A stretch of DNA of 64,000 nucleotides from Oscillospiraceae bacterium (GCA_017466885.1 JAFTTH010000002.1:1-64000), one strand, 5' to 3'; shown: positions 23,292 through 32,978, counted from the first letter of the stretch. The notes: generated by a model from the letters alone, not told the origin. Numbers and translations: made by a program.

Positions 23292-24740
23292 TTACCGTTT
23301 TTTCCAGACCGCCGGTGAAAAGAGCATCAGAATGGGGAACAGCTCAAGCCGGCCGATCAGCATATCTACGCAGAGCACAAGCTTCGAGAGGTCCGAAAAG
23401 CCCGCAAAGTTTCCGGAGGGACCAACCGCCTCCAGGCCCGGTCCGACATTGTTAATGCAGGTGAGAACCGCCGTTATGGTGGTGGTGACATCATATCCGT
23501 CAAAGCTGATGACCAGGCAGGAAAGGGCGATCATCGCAAAAAGGAGGATAAAGAAGGCCGCACAGCCCCGAAGGACCTTTTCCTCCACCGGCTTTTTTTC
23601 CAGCCTGACCGTTACAATCTCCCGGGGGCGAAGCATCTGCCGCATTTCCCGGATCCCCATTTTCACCAGAAGAATCACCCGGGATATCTTGATTCCTCCC
23701 GCTGTGGAGCCGGCACAACCGCCAAAGAACATCAGCAACACCAGTATGATCTTGGAAAAAGTAGGCCATAGATTAAAATCGGCGGTGGTGTAGCCGGTGG
23801 TACTGATAACTGCCGCTACCTGGAAGCCCGCATAACGGAGCGCCTCTAAAAAATCTCCTTCCTGCATTCCCAGAATATTTAAAGCAATCAGCAGAATCGC
23901 ACCCGCGATAATTCCCAAATACCACCGCAGCTCCTCACTTTTCAAGGCAGCTGCCACATTTCCGGTGATAATGAGGAAAAAGAGGTTAAAGTTGATCCCG
24001 AAAAGGATCATAAAAACTGTGACGACCACGTCAATATACACGCTGTTATAATAAGCAATGCTGGCGTTTTTGACCCCAAAGCCACCTGTTCCGGCGGTGC
24101 CGAAGGCGGTAACAATGCTGTCAAAAAGGGGCATCCCGCCGCAAAGGAGGAAAACCATCATAACAACAGTCAGAATAAAGTAGATCACATAAAGGATCCT
24201 CGCCGTATGCCGGATGCGGGAAACGAGCTTGCCCACCGTCGGACCCGGCATCTCCGCCCGCATCAGGTGCATCGAATCAGTATCCGACCGGGGGATAACC
24301 GCCAGCACGAACACCAGCACTCCCATTCCGCCGATCCAATGGGTAAAGCTCCGCCAGAACAAAAGGCTCTGGGGAAGCGCTTCCACATCCCGGAGGATAC
24401 TGGCTCCGGTGGTGGAAAAGCCGGAAACTGTTTCAAAAAAGCTATCCACAAAGGAGGGGATGTATCCGCTCAAAAAGAAGGGCAGACACCCGAAAAGGGA
24501 AAGAAGGATCCAGGAGCAGGAGACTACCACAAACCCTTCCTTGGCAAAGATTGCCCGTTTTTCAGGACGACGGAAGGAGAACAAAAGCCCTGCCACCGCC
24601 ACCGCCCCAATGGTAATGAAGAAGGCGGGCAGAATATCGTACTCCCCGTAAATGAGGGCAACACTCAAAGGCAGAAGCAGCACTGCCGCCTCCACCTTCA
24701 GAATCTGTCCGATGATATATAGCACCATTTTATAATTCAT
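23292..24740 (-). CDS. trkH: TrkH-family potassium uptake channel subunit
   Basis: This potassium-translocating membrane subunit works with TrkA. The 482-residue protein has the expected ten or so membrane helices and four pore loops, for example ETVSGFSTTGASIL, a TAFGTAGTGGF region, AVISTTGYTTADF and TCINNVGPGLEAVG, with FMFFGGCAGSTAGGIKISR-type segments. It lies 33 nt downstream of trkA in the operon HAD-trkA-trkH. The best SD candidate before the ATG is a weak GGAA; a GGAG further up lies in a TCCGC/GCGGA hairpin. Confidence 0.93.
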   Translation of the reverse strand: MNYKMVLYIIGQILKVEAAVLLLPLSVALIYGEYDILPAFFITIGAVAVAGLLFSFRRPEKRAIFAKEGFVVVSCSWILLSLFGCLPFFLSGYIPSFVDSFFETVSGFSTTGASILRDVEALPQSLLFWRSFTHWIGGMGVLVFVLAVIPRSDTDSMHLMRAEMPGPTVGKLVSRIRHTARILYVIYFILTVVMMVFLLCGGMPLFDSIVTAFGTAGTGGFGVKNASIAYYNSVYIDVVVTVFMILFGINFNLFFLIITGNVAAALKSEELRWYLGIIAGAILLIALNILGMQEGDFLEALRYAGFQVAAVISTTGYTTADFNLWPTFSKIILVLLMFFGGCAGSTAGGIKISRVILLVKMGIREMRQMLRPREIVTVRLEKKPVEEKVLRGCAAFFILLFAMIALSCLVISFDGYDVTTTITAVLTCINNVGPGLEAVGPSGNFAGFSDLSKLVLCVDMLIGRLELFPILMLFSPAVWKKR

Positions 24741-24773
24741 AATGCCATTCCATTTCTCCGCACAGGCGGATGT

Positions 24774-26126
24774 TTATTCCAAAATCTCGCTGAGGTTACT
24801 CATAAACCGCCCCGCCGTTACGACGATGACGCTATCCCCCTCCTCCAGGCAGTCATTGCCTCGGGGGAAGATGATCTTATTCTGACGGATAATGCCCGCA
24901 ATCAGAAGGTTTTTCTTCAGCCGCATATCCTTTAGAGGAACGCCGGTCACACCCGCTTCCTCCGTCACAATAAATTCCAAAGCCTCGGCTTTGTTATTGA
25001 GGAACTTATAAAGGGTCTGCATGCTCCGCCCTTCCGAATTATGGAGGGCGCGGACATACCGGACGATCTTATTGGCGCTGATGCTCTTGGGGGAGATGAC
25101 CGTTTCCAGACCGATGCTCCCCAGCATATCGTAGGAAATCCGGTTGATCTTGGTCACAACCTTATTGACCTGCAGAGACTGCGCATACATGGAAATAATA
25201 ATATTTTCCTCATCGATCCCGGTCAGTGCCACACAGGCATCGCATTTATCAATCCCCTGCTCCGCCAGAACCTCCTGGTCGGTGCCGTCCCCATTGATGA
25301 TGCTTGCCTTGGGAAGGAGCTCGCTCAGCTCCTGGCAACGCTCCTCATCCTGTTCGATGACCGTCACATCCCGGCCGCTCTCCAAAAGCTGCTGGGCCAG
25401 ATAATACCCGATCTTTCCGCCACCCACAACGATTACATCCTTGACCCGGTGCTTATAGATTCCCAAAAGCTTAAAGAAGGCCGCAAGCTCGCTCCGCGCT
25501 CCCGAAACGTGGATCTTATCCCCCTCCCGGAGAATAAAATCACCGGACGGGATAAAAACGTTATCCTCCCGGAGAACGGCGCAGACCAGCACGTTGACCT
25601 TAAATTTATCGTGCAACGCATAAAGGGGAGTGCCGTCCAGAATGCCGTCCTCCCCGATATTGACCTCCGCAAGATCCAGCATCCCCTTGGCAAAGGTATC
25701 CAGCTTAATGGCGGAGGGGAACCGCAGCACCCGGAAAATCTCGGTTGCAGCCTCGTATTCGGGATTGACGGTCATAGAAAGGCCCAGTTCTTCCCGCATA
25801 AAGGTCAGCTGGCGGGTATACTCCGGATTCCGGACCCGGGCAATGGTATGGCGGGCACCGATCCTCTGTGCCGTCAGGCAGGCAAGGATATTCAACTCGT
25901 CCGACGATGTAACCGCAATAAAGAGCCGGGCTTTCTGCACCCCCGCCTCCTTCTGCACCTGATAGGAGGCGCCGTTGCCGCAGATCCCCATCACGTCATA
26001 GCTATTGACAGCGCTTTCCACAACCTTGGGATTGCTGTCGATAACGACCACATCGTGTCCCTCACCTGAGAGGTATTCGGTCAGAAGTGCGCCGACTTTT
26101 CCGTCTCCAACGATTACAATATACAT
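24774..26126 (-). CDS. trkA: TrkA potassium uptake regulatory subunit
   Basis: This cytoplasmic gating subunit binds NAD(H) or nucleotides and controls TrkH. The 450-residue protein has two RCK repeats. The first begins MYIVIVGDGKVGALLTEYLS and the second has VVGGGKIGYYLAQQLLESGR near residue 230; each is followed by an RCK_C (TrkA_C) domain. ATG 26126 has AAAGGAG upstream; the longer ORF adds 21 residues without family similarity. Its neighbour trkH is the partner channel. Confidence 0.95.
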   Translation of the reverse strand: MYIVIVGDGKVGALLTEYLSGEGHDVVVIDSNPKVVESAVNSYDVMGICGNGASYQVQKEAGVQKARLFIAVTSSDELNILACLTAQRIGARHTIARVRNPEYTRQLTFMREELGLSMTVNPEYEAATEIFRVLRFPSAIKLDTFAKGMLDLAEVNIGEDGILDGTPLYALHDKFKVNVLVCAVLREDNVFIPSGDFILREGDKIHVSGARSELAAFFKLLGIYKHRVKDVIVVGGGKIGYYLAQQLLESGRDVTVIEQDEERCQELSELLPKASIINGDGTDQEVLAEQGIDKCDACVALTGIDEENIIISMYAQSLQVNKVVTKINRISYDMLGSIGLETVISPKSISANKIVRYVRALHNSEGRSMQTLYKFLNNKAEALEFIVTEEAGVTGVPLKDMRLKKNLLIAGIIRQNKIIFPRGNDCLEEGDSVIVVTAGRFMSNLSEILE

Positions 26127-26148
26127 ATCCCGCTCCTTTCCGCCTCCC

Positions 26149-26934
26149 TTAAAGGGAAGCCTCCTTGATCCAATCATCCAAATGCTCAATCAAATACGCA
26201 ATGCCGTTTTGGTCATTGGTGGGAAGAACACCGTCCGCCAACCCCTTCAGCTGATCCAGCCCATTCCCCATAGCAAAGCCCAGATCGCAATATTCCATCA
26301 TAGAAAGATCATTTTCGTGGTCCCCCACGCCGATCACCAGACGGATCTCTCCGACCAGCTCCGCCGCCCGCCGGGCACTTTTTCCTTTGCAGACACCCTT
26401 CCGGACGATCTCAATCAGCTGATCGGCACTCCGGAAAATATCCAGCTCTCCAAAGGCCGGATCGGCCTGCAGACTGCGGATCACTTCCTCCGAAGCTCCG
26501 CCGGTCACCGCCGGCAAAACAATCTTGCATAAGGGATACCCTGCCACTCCGTCCAGCATCCCTTCTCCATCTGCGGGAGAGAAATAGTACCGCTCATCTG
26601 CGGTGCAGAAAATCACCTGCTGAATGGATTCCCCCACCCGACCGAAGCCGGCAGTCATTCCACCGTTAACGCAAAAGGTTTCAGACCGATAGTGAACACC
26701 CTCCGCCGAGCAAAGATCCGCTCCGTTCAAGCAGACCAGCGGGGCATTGCAGGTAAGCTCAGGAAAGTTTTGCAGATGCGTCCAGGTGCGGCCGGTGGCC
26801 ACGGTAAACCGTCCTCCCGCCTGTTGAAACCGCCGGATGGCTGCGGCGTTGACCGCCGAGAGAGCGCCGTCGCTGCCAATGAGGGTTCCGTCCATATCCG
26901 AGCAGATTAAAATTCCCCGGCAGTCCTCTCTCAC
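26149..26934 (-). CDS. HAD-superfamily (Cof-type IIB) phosphatase
   Basis: Cof-type enzymes dephosphorylate sugar phosphates, nucleotides or FMN in the cytoplasm. The 261-residue protein has motif I DMDGTLIGSDG near residue 13, motif II in FTVATGRTW, a type IIB cap, the conserved Lys region, and motif IV GVGDHENDLSMMEY with AMGNG. The start is GTG at 26934. It is the first gene of the trkA-trkH operon, 22 nt ahead of trkA. No functional link to potassium uptake is apparent. Confidence 0.9.
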   Translation of the reverse strand: MREDCRGILICSDMDGTLIGSDGALSAVNAAAIRRFQQAGGRFTVATGRTWTHLQNFPELTCNAPLVCLNGADLCSAEGVHYRSETFCVNGGMTAGFGRVGESIQQVIFCTADERYYFSPADGEGMLDGVAGYPLCKIVLPAVTGGASEEVIRSLQADPAFGELDIFRSADQLIEIVRKGVCKGKSARRAAELVGEIRLVIGVGDHENDLSMMEYCDLGFAMGNGLDQLKGLADGVLPTNDQNGIAYLIEHLDDWIKEASL

Positions 26935-26972
26935 CGTCCTGTCATCCCTTTCCGCAGATTCCTGTTCCCATC

Positions 26973-27001
26973 ATTATAGTACACTCACAAAAAATAGTCA
27001 A
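26973..27001 (-). promoter_or_regulatory. Promoter of HAD-trkA-trkH
   Basis: On the minus strand: TTGACT (26996-27001), a 17-nt spacer and TATAAT (26973-26978). Confidence 0.88.
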
Positions 27002-27104
27002 CTGATCGCCGACCCGTTTTCCCTCTTTTTCCTTTCTCATCCTTCAAAAAATGAATTTTTTCCGTACTTTTTTCAAACCTTCTTCTCTTTTTCTGCAAAT
27101 ACAC

Positions 27105-27133
27105 TTGAAAAAAGGGGGGGATTCCGTTATAAT
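27105..27133 (+). promoter_or_regulatory. Promoter of the CNNM-family gene
   Basis: TTGAAA (27105-27110), a 17-nt spacer with a run of seven G, and TATAAT (27128-27133). Confidence 0.8.
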
Positions 27134-27186
27134 TGGCATATGCAGCTTTCTGCAGTATCTTATATTAAGGAGTCTGATTTTTTACA

Positions 27187-28575
27187 ATGAATCCCGAAGG
27201 CCCTCGATGGTTTATCTCAATGCTATCTCTGGAAGCAACCCCTCCGGAGGGAAACCTTGGTTTATCCCTTCTTCTGCTGGTCGTTCTGATCCTGGTCAAT
27301 GCGTTTTTTGCTATGAGCGAGATCGCCGTCATCTCCCTGAATGATAATAAGCTCCGCAAGGATGCCGCCGCAGGAGATAAGCGCGCCAATATTCTCGTCC
27401 GGCTGACCAGCGACCCCTCCCGCTTTCTTGCCACCATTCAGGTGGGCGTTACCCTTTCCGGGTTGCTTTCCTCGGCTGTCGCGGCAGATACCTTCGCCGA
27501 CTATATTGTTTTTGCTTTTTCCTCTACCCCCATTCCTCCGGAGGTCGTCCGGATTGTTTCCCTGTTTGTGATCACCATTATCCTTTCCTGCTTTACCCTG
27601 ATTTTCGGCGAGCTCGTTCCCAAGCGGATCGCTATGAATAACTGCGAGAAGATCTCCTATTCCGTCGCCCGGTTTTTGAAGGTGATCTATGCCTTTGAGC
27701 GTCCCTTCGTCGCCTTCCTTTCTGCCGCAACCAACGGTGTCGTCAAGCTGTTCGGTGTGAAGGAAGAGGGGGAGGACGGTGAATCCACCGAGGAAGAGAT
27801 CCGGATGATGGTGGATGCCGGAAGTGAAAAGGGCTTTATCCCCCAATCTGAGAAGGATATGATCCTCAATATCTTCGAGTTTGACGATAAAACGGCGGAT
27901 GAGCTGATGACCCACCGCACCGATATGATCGCCCTTGAGCTGGGCACTCCGTTGGAGGAGGTCATCGCCCTTTCCGAGGCGGAGGGCTTCTCCCGCATCC
28001 CGGTTTACGAGGGCTCTCTGGACCATATTGTGGGCATCCTTTATGTTAAAGACCTGCTCCGGTTTGTTTCCGGCACCTCTGCCAAGGATTTTGACCTTTC
28101 CAAACTGATGCGCAAACCCCTTTATGTTCCCGAAACCAACCATTGTAAGGAGCTTTTGGAGCAACTCAAGGCCAAGAAAACACAGATGGCCATTGTAGTG
28201 GATGAATATGGCGGCACCTCGGGCTTGATCACTATGGAAGACCTTTTGGAATCCATCGTCGGCAGTATTCAGGATGAGTATGATAACGAAGAGGAAGAGA
28301 TCTCCCGCCAGTCGGATACCGTCTTTTCTATGGATGGTACTGCATCTTTGGAGGAGGTCGAGCGCCTTCTGAAGATCACCTTCCCGGAGGACGCCGATTG
28401 CGATACTCTGGGCGGATACATCATTTATATCCTTGGCACCATTCCCCAGCCGGATCAAAACGTATCCATCACCGTGGGGAACGTAGAATTTACTGTGACT
28501 GAATCGGATGAGCGCCGGATCAATAAGATCCGTGCCGTAATCCTGCCTCCCAACGAAAAATCCGGGGAGGAATAA
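27187..28575 (+). CDS. CNNM/CorC-family transporter (hemolysin-like, CBS domains)
   Basis: This is a membrane protein of the CNNM/CorC group, linked to magnesium or cobalt export and homeostasis. The 462-residue chain has a short N-terminal extension. The DUF21 membrane domain (about 22-210) includes NAFFAMSEIAVISLN, RFLATIQVGVTLSGLLSSA and FGELVPKRIAM. A CBS pair follows (THRTDMIALELGTPLEEV; VVDEYGGTSGLITMEDLLE), then a C-terminal CorC_HlyC domain with GGYIIYILGTIP. The start has AAGGAG, with a somewhat long spacing of about 14 nt. An ogg gene follows 21 nt later. Confidence 0.92.
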   Translation: MNPEGPRWFISMLSLEATPPEGNLGLSLLLLVVLILVNAFFAMSEIAVISLNDNKLRKDAAAGDKRANILVRLTSDPSRFLATIQVGVTLSGLLSSAVAADTFADYIVFAFSSTPIPPEVVRIVSLFVITIILSCFTLIFGELVPKRIAMNNCEKISYSVARFLKVIYAFERPFVAFLSAATNGVVKLFGVKEEGEDGESTEEEIRMMVDAGSEKGFIPQSEKDMILNIFEFDDKTADELMTHRTDMIALELGTPLEEVIALSEAEGFSRIPVYEGSLDHIVGILYVKDLLRFVSGTSAKDFDLSKLMRKPLYVPETNHCKELLEQLKAKKTQMAIVVDEYGGTSGLITMEDLLESIVGSIQDEYDNEEEEISRQSDTVFSMDGTASLEEVERLLKITFPEDADCDTLGGYIIYILGTIPQPDQNVSITVGNVEFTVTESDERRINKIRAVILPPNEKSGEE

Positions 28576-28596
28576 TTCCAAAAGGAGGAGCGCCCG

Positions 28597-29442
28597 ATGT
28601 GCAAAGCGGAAGCCTGCGGCCAGGGCGTGATGCTCCGGGAGCTGACCCATTTTTCCGCTGACCGTACCCTGGATTGCGGCCAAGCCTTTCGCTTCACTCG
28701 GGTGGAGGGCGGCTGGGCCGGGATCGTTGGGGGGAGGCGGATCGGCGTATTCCAAACGGAGGATTCCCTCCTGCTTTCCGGGATCACCCTCCCGGAATAT
28801 CAAACATTCTGGGCAGACTATTTCGATCTCCGGCGGGATTACCAACCGCTGATGGACCGTTTTTCAGAGGATCCGACCTTGAAAGAGGCTTGTCGGTGCT
28901 GCCCGGGAATCCGGGTGCTCCGCCAGGAGCCTTGGGAGGCCCTTTGCAGTTTTATTATCTCGCAAAATAATAATATCCCACGAATCAAAAAAATCATCGA
29001 GGCCCTTTGCGGCGCCTTCGGCTCTCCCCTGGCGGATGGCTCGGGCTACGCATTCCCCACCCCCGAGCAGCTTGCCTCCCAGGATGTAGAGGAGATCTTT
29101 TCCAAAACCCGATGCGGCTTCCGGGCAAAATATCTTTCCGATGCCGCCCTCCGTGTGGCGGACGGTCAGCTTCCCCTGGAGCAGATTCCCCTTCTTCCTT
29201 TGGAGGAAGGCCGCAGACTGCTGATGGAGGTCAAGGGCGTCGGTCCGAAGGTCGCCGATTGCGTTCTGCTTTACGGTATGGGCCGGGTGGATGCTTTCCC
29301 GGTGGACGTTTGGATCGGACGGATCCTGGAGCAGTATTATCCGGAGGGTTTCCCCTCTGAGCTTTTCCCCTGGCGCGGCATTGCCCAGCAGTATCTTTTT
29401 CATTACATTCGCACCCTTCCCCACCAACCTATCACGGGTTAA
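28597..29442 (+). CDS. ogg: 8-oxoguanine DNA glycosylase (OGG1 family)
   Basis: It excises 8-oxoguanine from DNA and cuts the backbone with lyase activity. The 281-residue protein has the OGG N-terminal domain ([19 protein letters not shown]), the [17 protein letters not shown] helix, and the helix-hairpin-helix/Gly-Pro-Asp loop [18 protein letters not shown], with its catalytic Lys, then the Asp in [10 protein letters not shown]. This is the clostridial/eukaryote-like OGG1 type rather than MutM. AAAGGAGG lies upstream of ATG 28597. It is probably cotranscribed with the CNNM gene. Confidence 0.93.
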   Translation: MCKAEACGQGVMLRELTHFSADRTLDCGQAFRFTRVEGGWAGIVGGRRIGVFQTEDSLLLSGITLPEYQTFWADYFDLRRDYQPLMDRFSEDPTLKEACRCCPGIRVLRQEPWEALCSFIISQNNNIPRIKKIIEALCGAFGSPLADGSGYAFPTPEQLASQDVEEIFSKTRCGFRAKYLSDAALRVADGQLPLEQIPLLPLEEGRRLLMEVKGVGPKVADCVLLYGMGRVDAFPVDVWIGRILEQYYPEGFPSELFPWRGIAQQYLFHYIRTLPHQPITG

Positions 29443-29486
29443 CTCCGCATTTGCGGATATACTATTCTCATCGGGAGGTATCCACT

Positions 29487-29732
29487 ATGCATGATAAGAC
29501 CATTTCCTTCTCCATCCGGGACGATAAGGAACGGGAGATGAAGGAGATCCTCACCACCGTTTACGATGCTCTTCGCGAAAAAGGGTATAACCCCATCAAT
29601 CAGATCGTCGGGTATCTGCTTTCGGAGGATCCCACCTATATTACCACCCATAACAATGCACGCGGGCTCGTCCGTCGCCTGGATCGGGATGAGTTGCTTC
29701 AGGTGCTGGTTAAGGCCTATCTGACCGAATAA
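29487..29732 (+). CDS. ireB: IreB family regulatory phosphoprotein (UPF0297)
   Basis: This 81-residue small protein is, in Enterococcus, a substrate of the Ser/Thr kinase IreK and tunes cephalosporin tolerance. It begins [20 protein letters not shown] and has the family blocks [20 protein letters not shown] and [19 protein letters not shown]. Candidate phospho-threonines lie near the N-terminus. ATG 29487 has GGGAGG upstream; the ORF start at 29451 is not supported. Here it stands alone behind ogg, not in the usual alaS-ruvX-type neighbourhood. Confidence 0.93.
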   Translation: MHDKTISFSIRDDKEREMKEILTTVYDALREKGYNPINQIVGYLLSEDPTYITTHNNARGLVRRLDRDELLQVLVKAYLTE

Positions 29733-29750
29733 CATCCCCCTGAAAGACTG

Positions 29751-29792
29751 CACGCCGGAAAGCCTCTTGCGGGGTTTTCTTGGCGTGTTTAT
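29751..29792 (+). terminator. Terminator after ireB
   Basis: CACGCC (29751-29756) pairs with GGCGTG (29782-29787), with inner GAAAGCC/GGTTTTC pairing, followed by TTTATTTTT. Confidence 0.65.
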
Positions 29793-29944
29793 TTTTCAGC
29801 GTCAGCTGGAACCGTCTCCCTTTTTTTACGCTTTTTAACAACATATTTACAGTTTGGTAACGCAAAATCATCCCCTTGTGCGGTACAATAGGATTGACAA
29901 ATTCCGACGGTGCAAAAACTCCAACGGAAAGATAGGAGAAGGCA

Positions 29945-30835
29945 ATGTTTGGGTATGTTACCCCCTTCAAGCCGGAGCTGAAGATCCGGGAATATGAGAC
30001 CTACCAGGCCGTTTACTGCGGACTCTGCCGCCAGCTTGGCCGGGTGTTCGGCTTTTTGGGCCGGGCAACCCTCAGCTATGATTTTACCTTTTTGGCGCTG
30101 ATGCAGCTGGGACTGTCCGACCGGTGCACCGGATTTACCAAATGCCATTGCTTTCTCTGCCCGGCCAAGAAGGTTGGCCGCTGTGCGGACGGGGATGCCC
30201 TGACCTATCCGGCTTCCGCCGCTATGCTGATGCTCTGCCATAAGCTCCGGGATGATCTTTCCGACCAGCGGGGGCTCAAAAAGCTTCCGCCCGCTCTTCT
30301 TCTCCCCTTCGCCAAACGTCACGCCAAAAAAGCCGCCCGTCTTTACCCTGCCCTTGCCGCAGAGCTGGAGTGTCATCTTTCCCGTCAGCGGGAGATCGAG
30401 GCCTCCAACCCCTCCGCCGATCTTGCCGCCGATCCCTCTGCCCAGGCAGTCGCCGCCCTGTTTGAACAGATCGGCACCTTCGGGGAAGAAAAGCGCACCC
30501 TTCGCCGGTTGGGCTACCTCCTTGGCCGGTGGATCTACTTTATGGATGCGGCGGACGATCTGGAAAAGGATCTTCGCTCGGGGAGCTTCAACCCCCTTGC
30601 CCTCCGTGCCGGTCTTTCTGTCGGCGCATCCCCTCAGGAGCTTGCCGCCGTCCGAAAAGAAGCGGAAGCAACCTTGAATCTGACCGCCGGAGAGATCTCC
30701 AATCTCTTTGAGGAGCTGGAGCTGAAGCGGTTCAAGCCAATCCTTGCCAACTGCATCTACCTGGGACTGCCCGCCCGAAAGGACGAGGTCCTTCAAAATA
30801 AAAAACGAGGAGCCAAACATGACAGATCCATATAA
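29945..30835 (+). CDS. DUF5685-like protein with two Asp-rich motifs
   Basis: This 296-residue protein of unknown function starts [20 protein letters not shown] and has YCGLCRQLG (C25, C28) and a cysteine group (C61, C67, C69, C72, C80) that may hold a metal. It is largely helical. Two aspartate-rich motifs, RDDLSD (D103, D104, D107) and [18 protein letters not shown] (D201, D204, D205, D209), sit about 100 residues apart, a layout like the metal-diphosphate motifs of phytoene/squalene-synthase-type enzymes. Activity is inference only. It overlaps the next gene, a DnaJ-domain protein, by 17 nt, a pairing common for this family. Confidence 0.65.
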   Translation: MFGYVTPFKPELKIREYETYQAVYCGLCRQLGRVFGFLGRATLSYDFTFLALMQLGLSDRCTGFTKCHCFLCPAKKVGRCADGDALTYPASAAMLMLCHKLRDDLSDQRGLKKLPPALLLPFAKRHAKKAARLYPALAAELECHLSRQREIEASNPSADLAADPSAQAVAALFEQIGTFGEEKRTLRRLGYLLGRWIYFMDAADDLEKDLRSGSFNPLALRAGLSVGASPQELAAVRKEAEATLNLTAGEISNLFEELELKRFKPILANCIYLGLPARKDEVLQNKKRGAKHDRSI

Positions 30836-31421
30836 AGTACTGGGAATCTCCCCTTCCGCCACTGACGATCAGGTCAAAGCCGCCTACCGGGAGCTTGCCC
30901 GGAAATACCACCCCGATGTTCACGCCGGGAGCGACCTGGCCTATCTGGCCGCAGAAAAAATGAAAGAGGTCAACGAAGCCTACGATACCATTATGTCCCA
31001 ACGGCGGAACGGCGGCGGAAGGAGCTATTCCGGCTCCCAATACCCCGATATCCGACGGATGGTCCAGCAGGAGCGGTATTATGAGGCAGAGGAGCTGCTC
31101 AACGGCATCCCCCAGGACCGGCGGGATGCAGAATGGTATTTCCTCCGGGGCAGCGTTTATTACGGCCGGGGCTGGCTGGACGAAGCCGCCCGCAATTTCC
31201 GTCAAGCGGCCAATATGAACCCCTCCAATCCCGAATACCGCGCCGCCCTCAACCGGATGATGTACCAGCAGTCGGGCGGAATGCATTCCGGCGGTCAGCC
31301 CTATCATACCACCCAAACCGGCAGCTGTTCGGCCTGCGATATCTGTCAGGGTCTGATCTGCGCAGACTGTTGCTGTGAAATGTGCGGTGGGAATCTGATC
31401 CCCTGCTGTGGCTGTAGATAA
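30819..31421 (+). CDS. J-domain protein with TPR-like middle and cysteine-rich tail
   Basis: The J domain (about residues 1-65) starts [20 protein letters not shown] and has HPD in [10 protein letters not shown], so it should stimulate a DnaK-type chaperone. Residues 75-145 look like short helical repeats ([32 protein letters not shown]). The last ~35 residues hold eleven cysteines ([20 protein letters not shown] onward), perhaps a metal-binding or acylated tail. It is not the GrpE-dnaK-dnaJ locus gene. It overlaps the end of the DUF5685-like gene, implying coupled translation and a shared process. Confidence 0.85.
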   Translation: MTDPYKVLGISPSATDDQVKAAYRELARKYHPDVHAGSDLAYLAAEKMKEVNEAYDTIMSQRRNGGGRSYSGSQYPDIRRMVQQERYYEAEELLNGIPQDRRDAEWYFLRGSVYYGRGWLDEAARNFRQAANMNPSNPEYRAALNRMMYQQSGGMHSGGQPYHTTQTGSCSACDICQGLICADCCCEMCGGNLIPCCGCR

Positions 31422-31432
31422 AAAATAAAACT

Positions 31433-31470
31433 CCCCGTACCCTTCGCAAAATGGGTACGGGGATTGCTTT
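31433..31470. terminator. Terminator between the J-domain gene and the aminotransferase gene
   Basis: A perfect 10-bp stem, CCCCGTACCC (31433-31442) / GGGTACGGGG (31453-31462), with an A-rich 5' flank and T-rich 3' flank lies between converging genes. Confidence 0.85.
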
Positions 31471-31480
31471 TTGTAAGCGA

Positions 31481-32725
31481 TTACATATTGTCGCTTCCGG
31501 CCTCGCAGGATGCGATCTTAACTGCCAGACAGAAGATTTCCATCGCCTTCTGCAGCTCCTCCACACAGGGGAAGGAGGGGGCAAGCCGGATATTGGAGTC
31601 ATCCGGGTCAATTCCGTAAGGATAGGTGGCGCCGGCAGGAGTCAGCACCACACCGGCCTCCCGGCAAAGGCGGACAACCCGTCTGGCCGAACAGCCCTTC
31701 AGAAATACGCTGATAAAGTACCCGCCCCGGGGACGGTTCCACTCGGCAAGTCCGGTCAGCTCTTTTTCCAGCATATTCAAAACGGTATTGAACTTAGGGC
31801 GAAGGATGGCTGCGTGCTTTTCCATATGGGCACGGATTCCCTCAGGAGAGCCGAAGAACCGCACGTGGCGAAGCTGGTTGAGCTTATCGGGGCCGATGGT
31901 CTGCACCGTGATCTGCTTTTTGATCAGCTCAACGTTATTTTTGGAAGCCGCCATCAGCGCAACGCCGGCACCCGGGAAGGTGATCTTGGAGGTTGAGGCA
32001 AAGATATAAACCATATCCTCATTCCCAAGCTTTTCCGCCTCATGGAGAAGGTTGAGAAGAGTATCCCCTTCCTCGTCCAGATCGTGAACGCAGTAAGCAT
32101 CATCCCAGAAAATCCGGAAATCCTTGGCCGCCGGACGAAGGGCCGCAAACCGCCGCACCGTTTCATCCGAATAGGTGATTCCATCGGGATTGGAGTACTT
32201 GGGCACACACCAGATTCCCTTGATGGAGGGGTTGGAGGAAACCAAAGCCTCCACCTTATCCATATCGGGGCCGGTGGGAGTCATAGGAACAGAGATCATC
32301 TTGATTCCCAACTGCTCGCAGATGGCAAAATGACGGTCATAACCGGGGGCGGGGCAGAGAAACGCCACGTCCTCACAGTGGATCCAGGGATGGCCGCCGT
32401 AAACGCCCAACAGCATCGCCCGGACAACGGTATCATACATAATATTCAGGCTGGAGTTTCCCCCGATGATAATATTCTCCGGCGCGACCTCCAGCATATC
32501 AGCAAAAAGCTTTTTGGCCTCGGGCAGACCGTCCAGACCGCCGTAATTCCGGCAATCTACGCCGCTGGCGGCAATCAGCTTTTCGTGACACTCATCCCCC
32601 GAAAACAATCCAGAGGAAAGCTCCAGCTGGTCCACACCCGGCTTCCCCCGGGACATATCCAGCTTCAGGCCCTTCGACGCGATCTCGCGGTATTCTTCCA
32701 TCAATTCTGCAAGTGCTTTTGACAA
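31481..32725 (-). CDS. PLP-dependent aminotransferase (aspartate aminotransferase-like, PF12897 type)
   Basis: This cytoplasmic fold-type I aminotransferase has 414 residues from the TTG start. PLP-binding features are [13 protein letters not shown], the Asp-Asp-Ala-Tyr in [11 protein letters not shown] and the Schiff-base lysine in [13 protein letters not shown]. The C-terminal RLAPSFP arginine would bind the substrate carboxylate. It resembles the subgroup Ic aspartate aminotransferases. TTG 32725 was chosen because GGGAGGGG lies 6 nt upstream. The ATG at 32749 falls within a few bases of the predicted transcript start, so it would be leaderless. Confidence 0.85.
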   Translation of the reverse strand: MSKALAELMEEYREIASKGLKLDMSRGKPGVDQLELSSGLFSGDECHEKLIAASGVDCRNYGGLDGLPEAKKLFADMLEVAPENIIIGGNSSLNIMYDTVVRAMLLGVYGGHPWIHCEDVAFLCPAPGYDRHFAICEQLGIKMISVPMTPTGPDMDKVEALVSSNPSIKGIWCVPKYSNPDGITYSDETVRRFAALRPAAKDFRIFWDDAYCVHDLDEEGDTLLNLLHEAEKLGNEDMVYIFASTSKITFPGAGVALMAASKNNVELIKKQITVQTIGPDKLNQLRHVRFFGSPEGIRAHMEKHAAILRPKFNTVLNMLEKELTGLAEWNRPRGGYFISVFLKGCSARRVVRLCREAGVVLTPAGATYPYGIDPDDSNIRLAPSFPCVEELQKAMEIFCLAVKIASCEAGSDNM

Positions 32726-32746
32726 CGCAAGCCCCTCCCAATCTAA

Positions 32747-32806
32747 CATCCTGCATATTGTATCAAATTCCCTTCATTTTTGCAAGATGGCAATTTTCAT
32801 CCTGCA
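32747..32806 (-). promoter_or_regulatory. Direct repeats CATCCTGCA flanking the aminotransferase promoter
   Basis: CATCCTGCA occurs at 32747-32755 (around the transcript start) and at 32798-32806 (upstream of the -35 box), 51 bp apart. A partial third copy (CATCCTGC) is at 32930-32937. The arrangement suits binding of a regulator with DNA looping or road-block repression. Confidence 0.4.
32757..32785 (-). promoter_or_regulatory. Promoter of the aminotransferase gene
   Basis: On the minus strand: TTGCAA (32780-32785), a 17-nt spacer and TACAAT (32757-32762). Confidence 0.8.
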
Positions 32807-32913
32807 AATTTTCGGTATATAAACCAAATGAACGGGATAATACGGTATATTTTTGAATTGATTTCGTCCTGTTTCGTTCATTTTTGAAGGAATGAATCCT
32901 TCTTGCAGGACAA

Positions 32914-32968
32914 AAGAAGGGCCGCCGGACATCCTGCTTCGAGGCAGGAGGCCCAACGGCCGGTTATT
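32914..32968 (-). terminator. Terminator of the ftsEX envelope cluster
   Basis: On the minus strand, GGGCC pairs with GGCCC around an inner CCTGC/GCAGG hairpin, followed by TTCTTTTG. It lies just after the lipoprotein gene. Confidence 0.65.
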
Positions 32969-32978
32969 TCATCATTGT

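Noticed and set aside
27262..28845. 527-codon open frame on the minus strand opposite the CNNM gene
   Set aside because: It has no recognisable domain and spans two real plus-strand genes, and no promoter or SD supports it.
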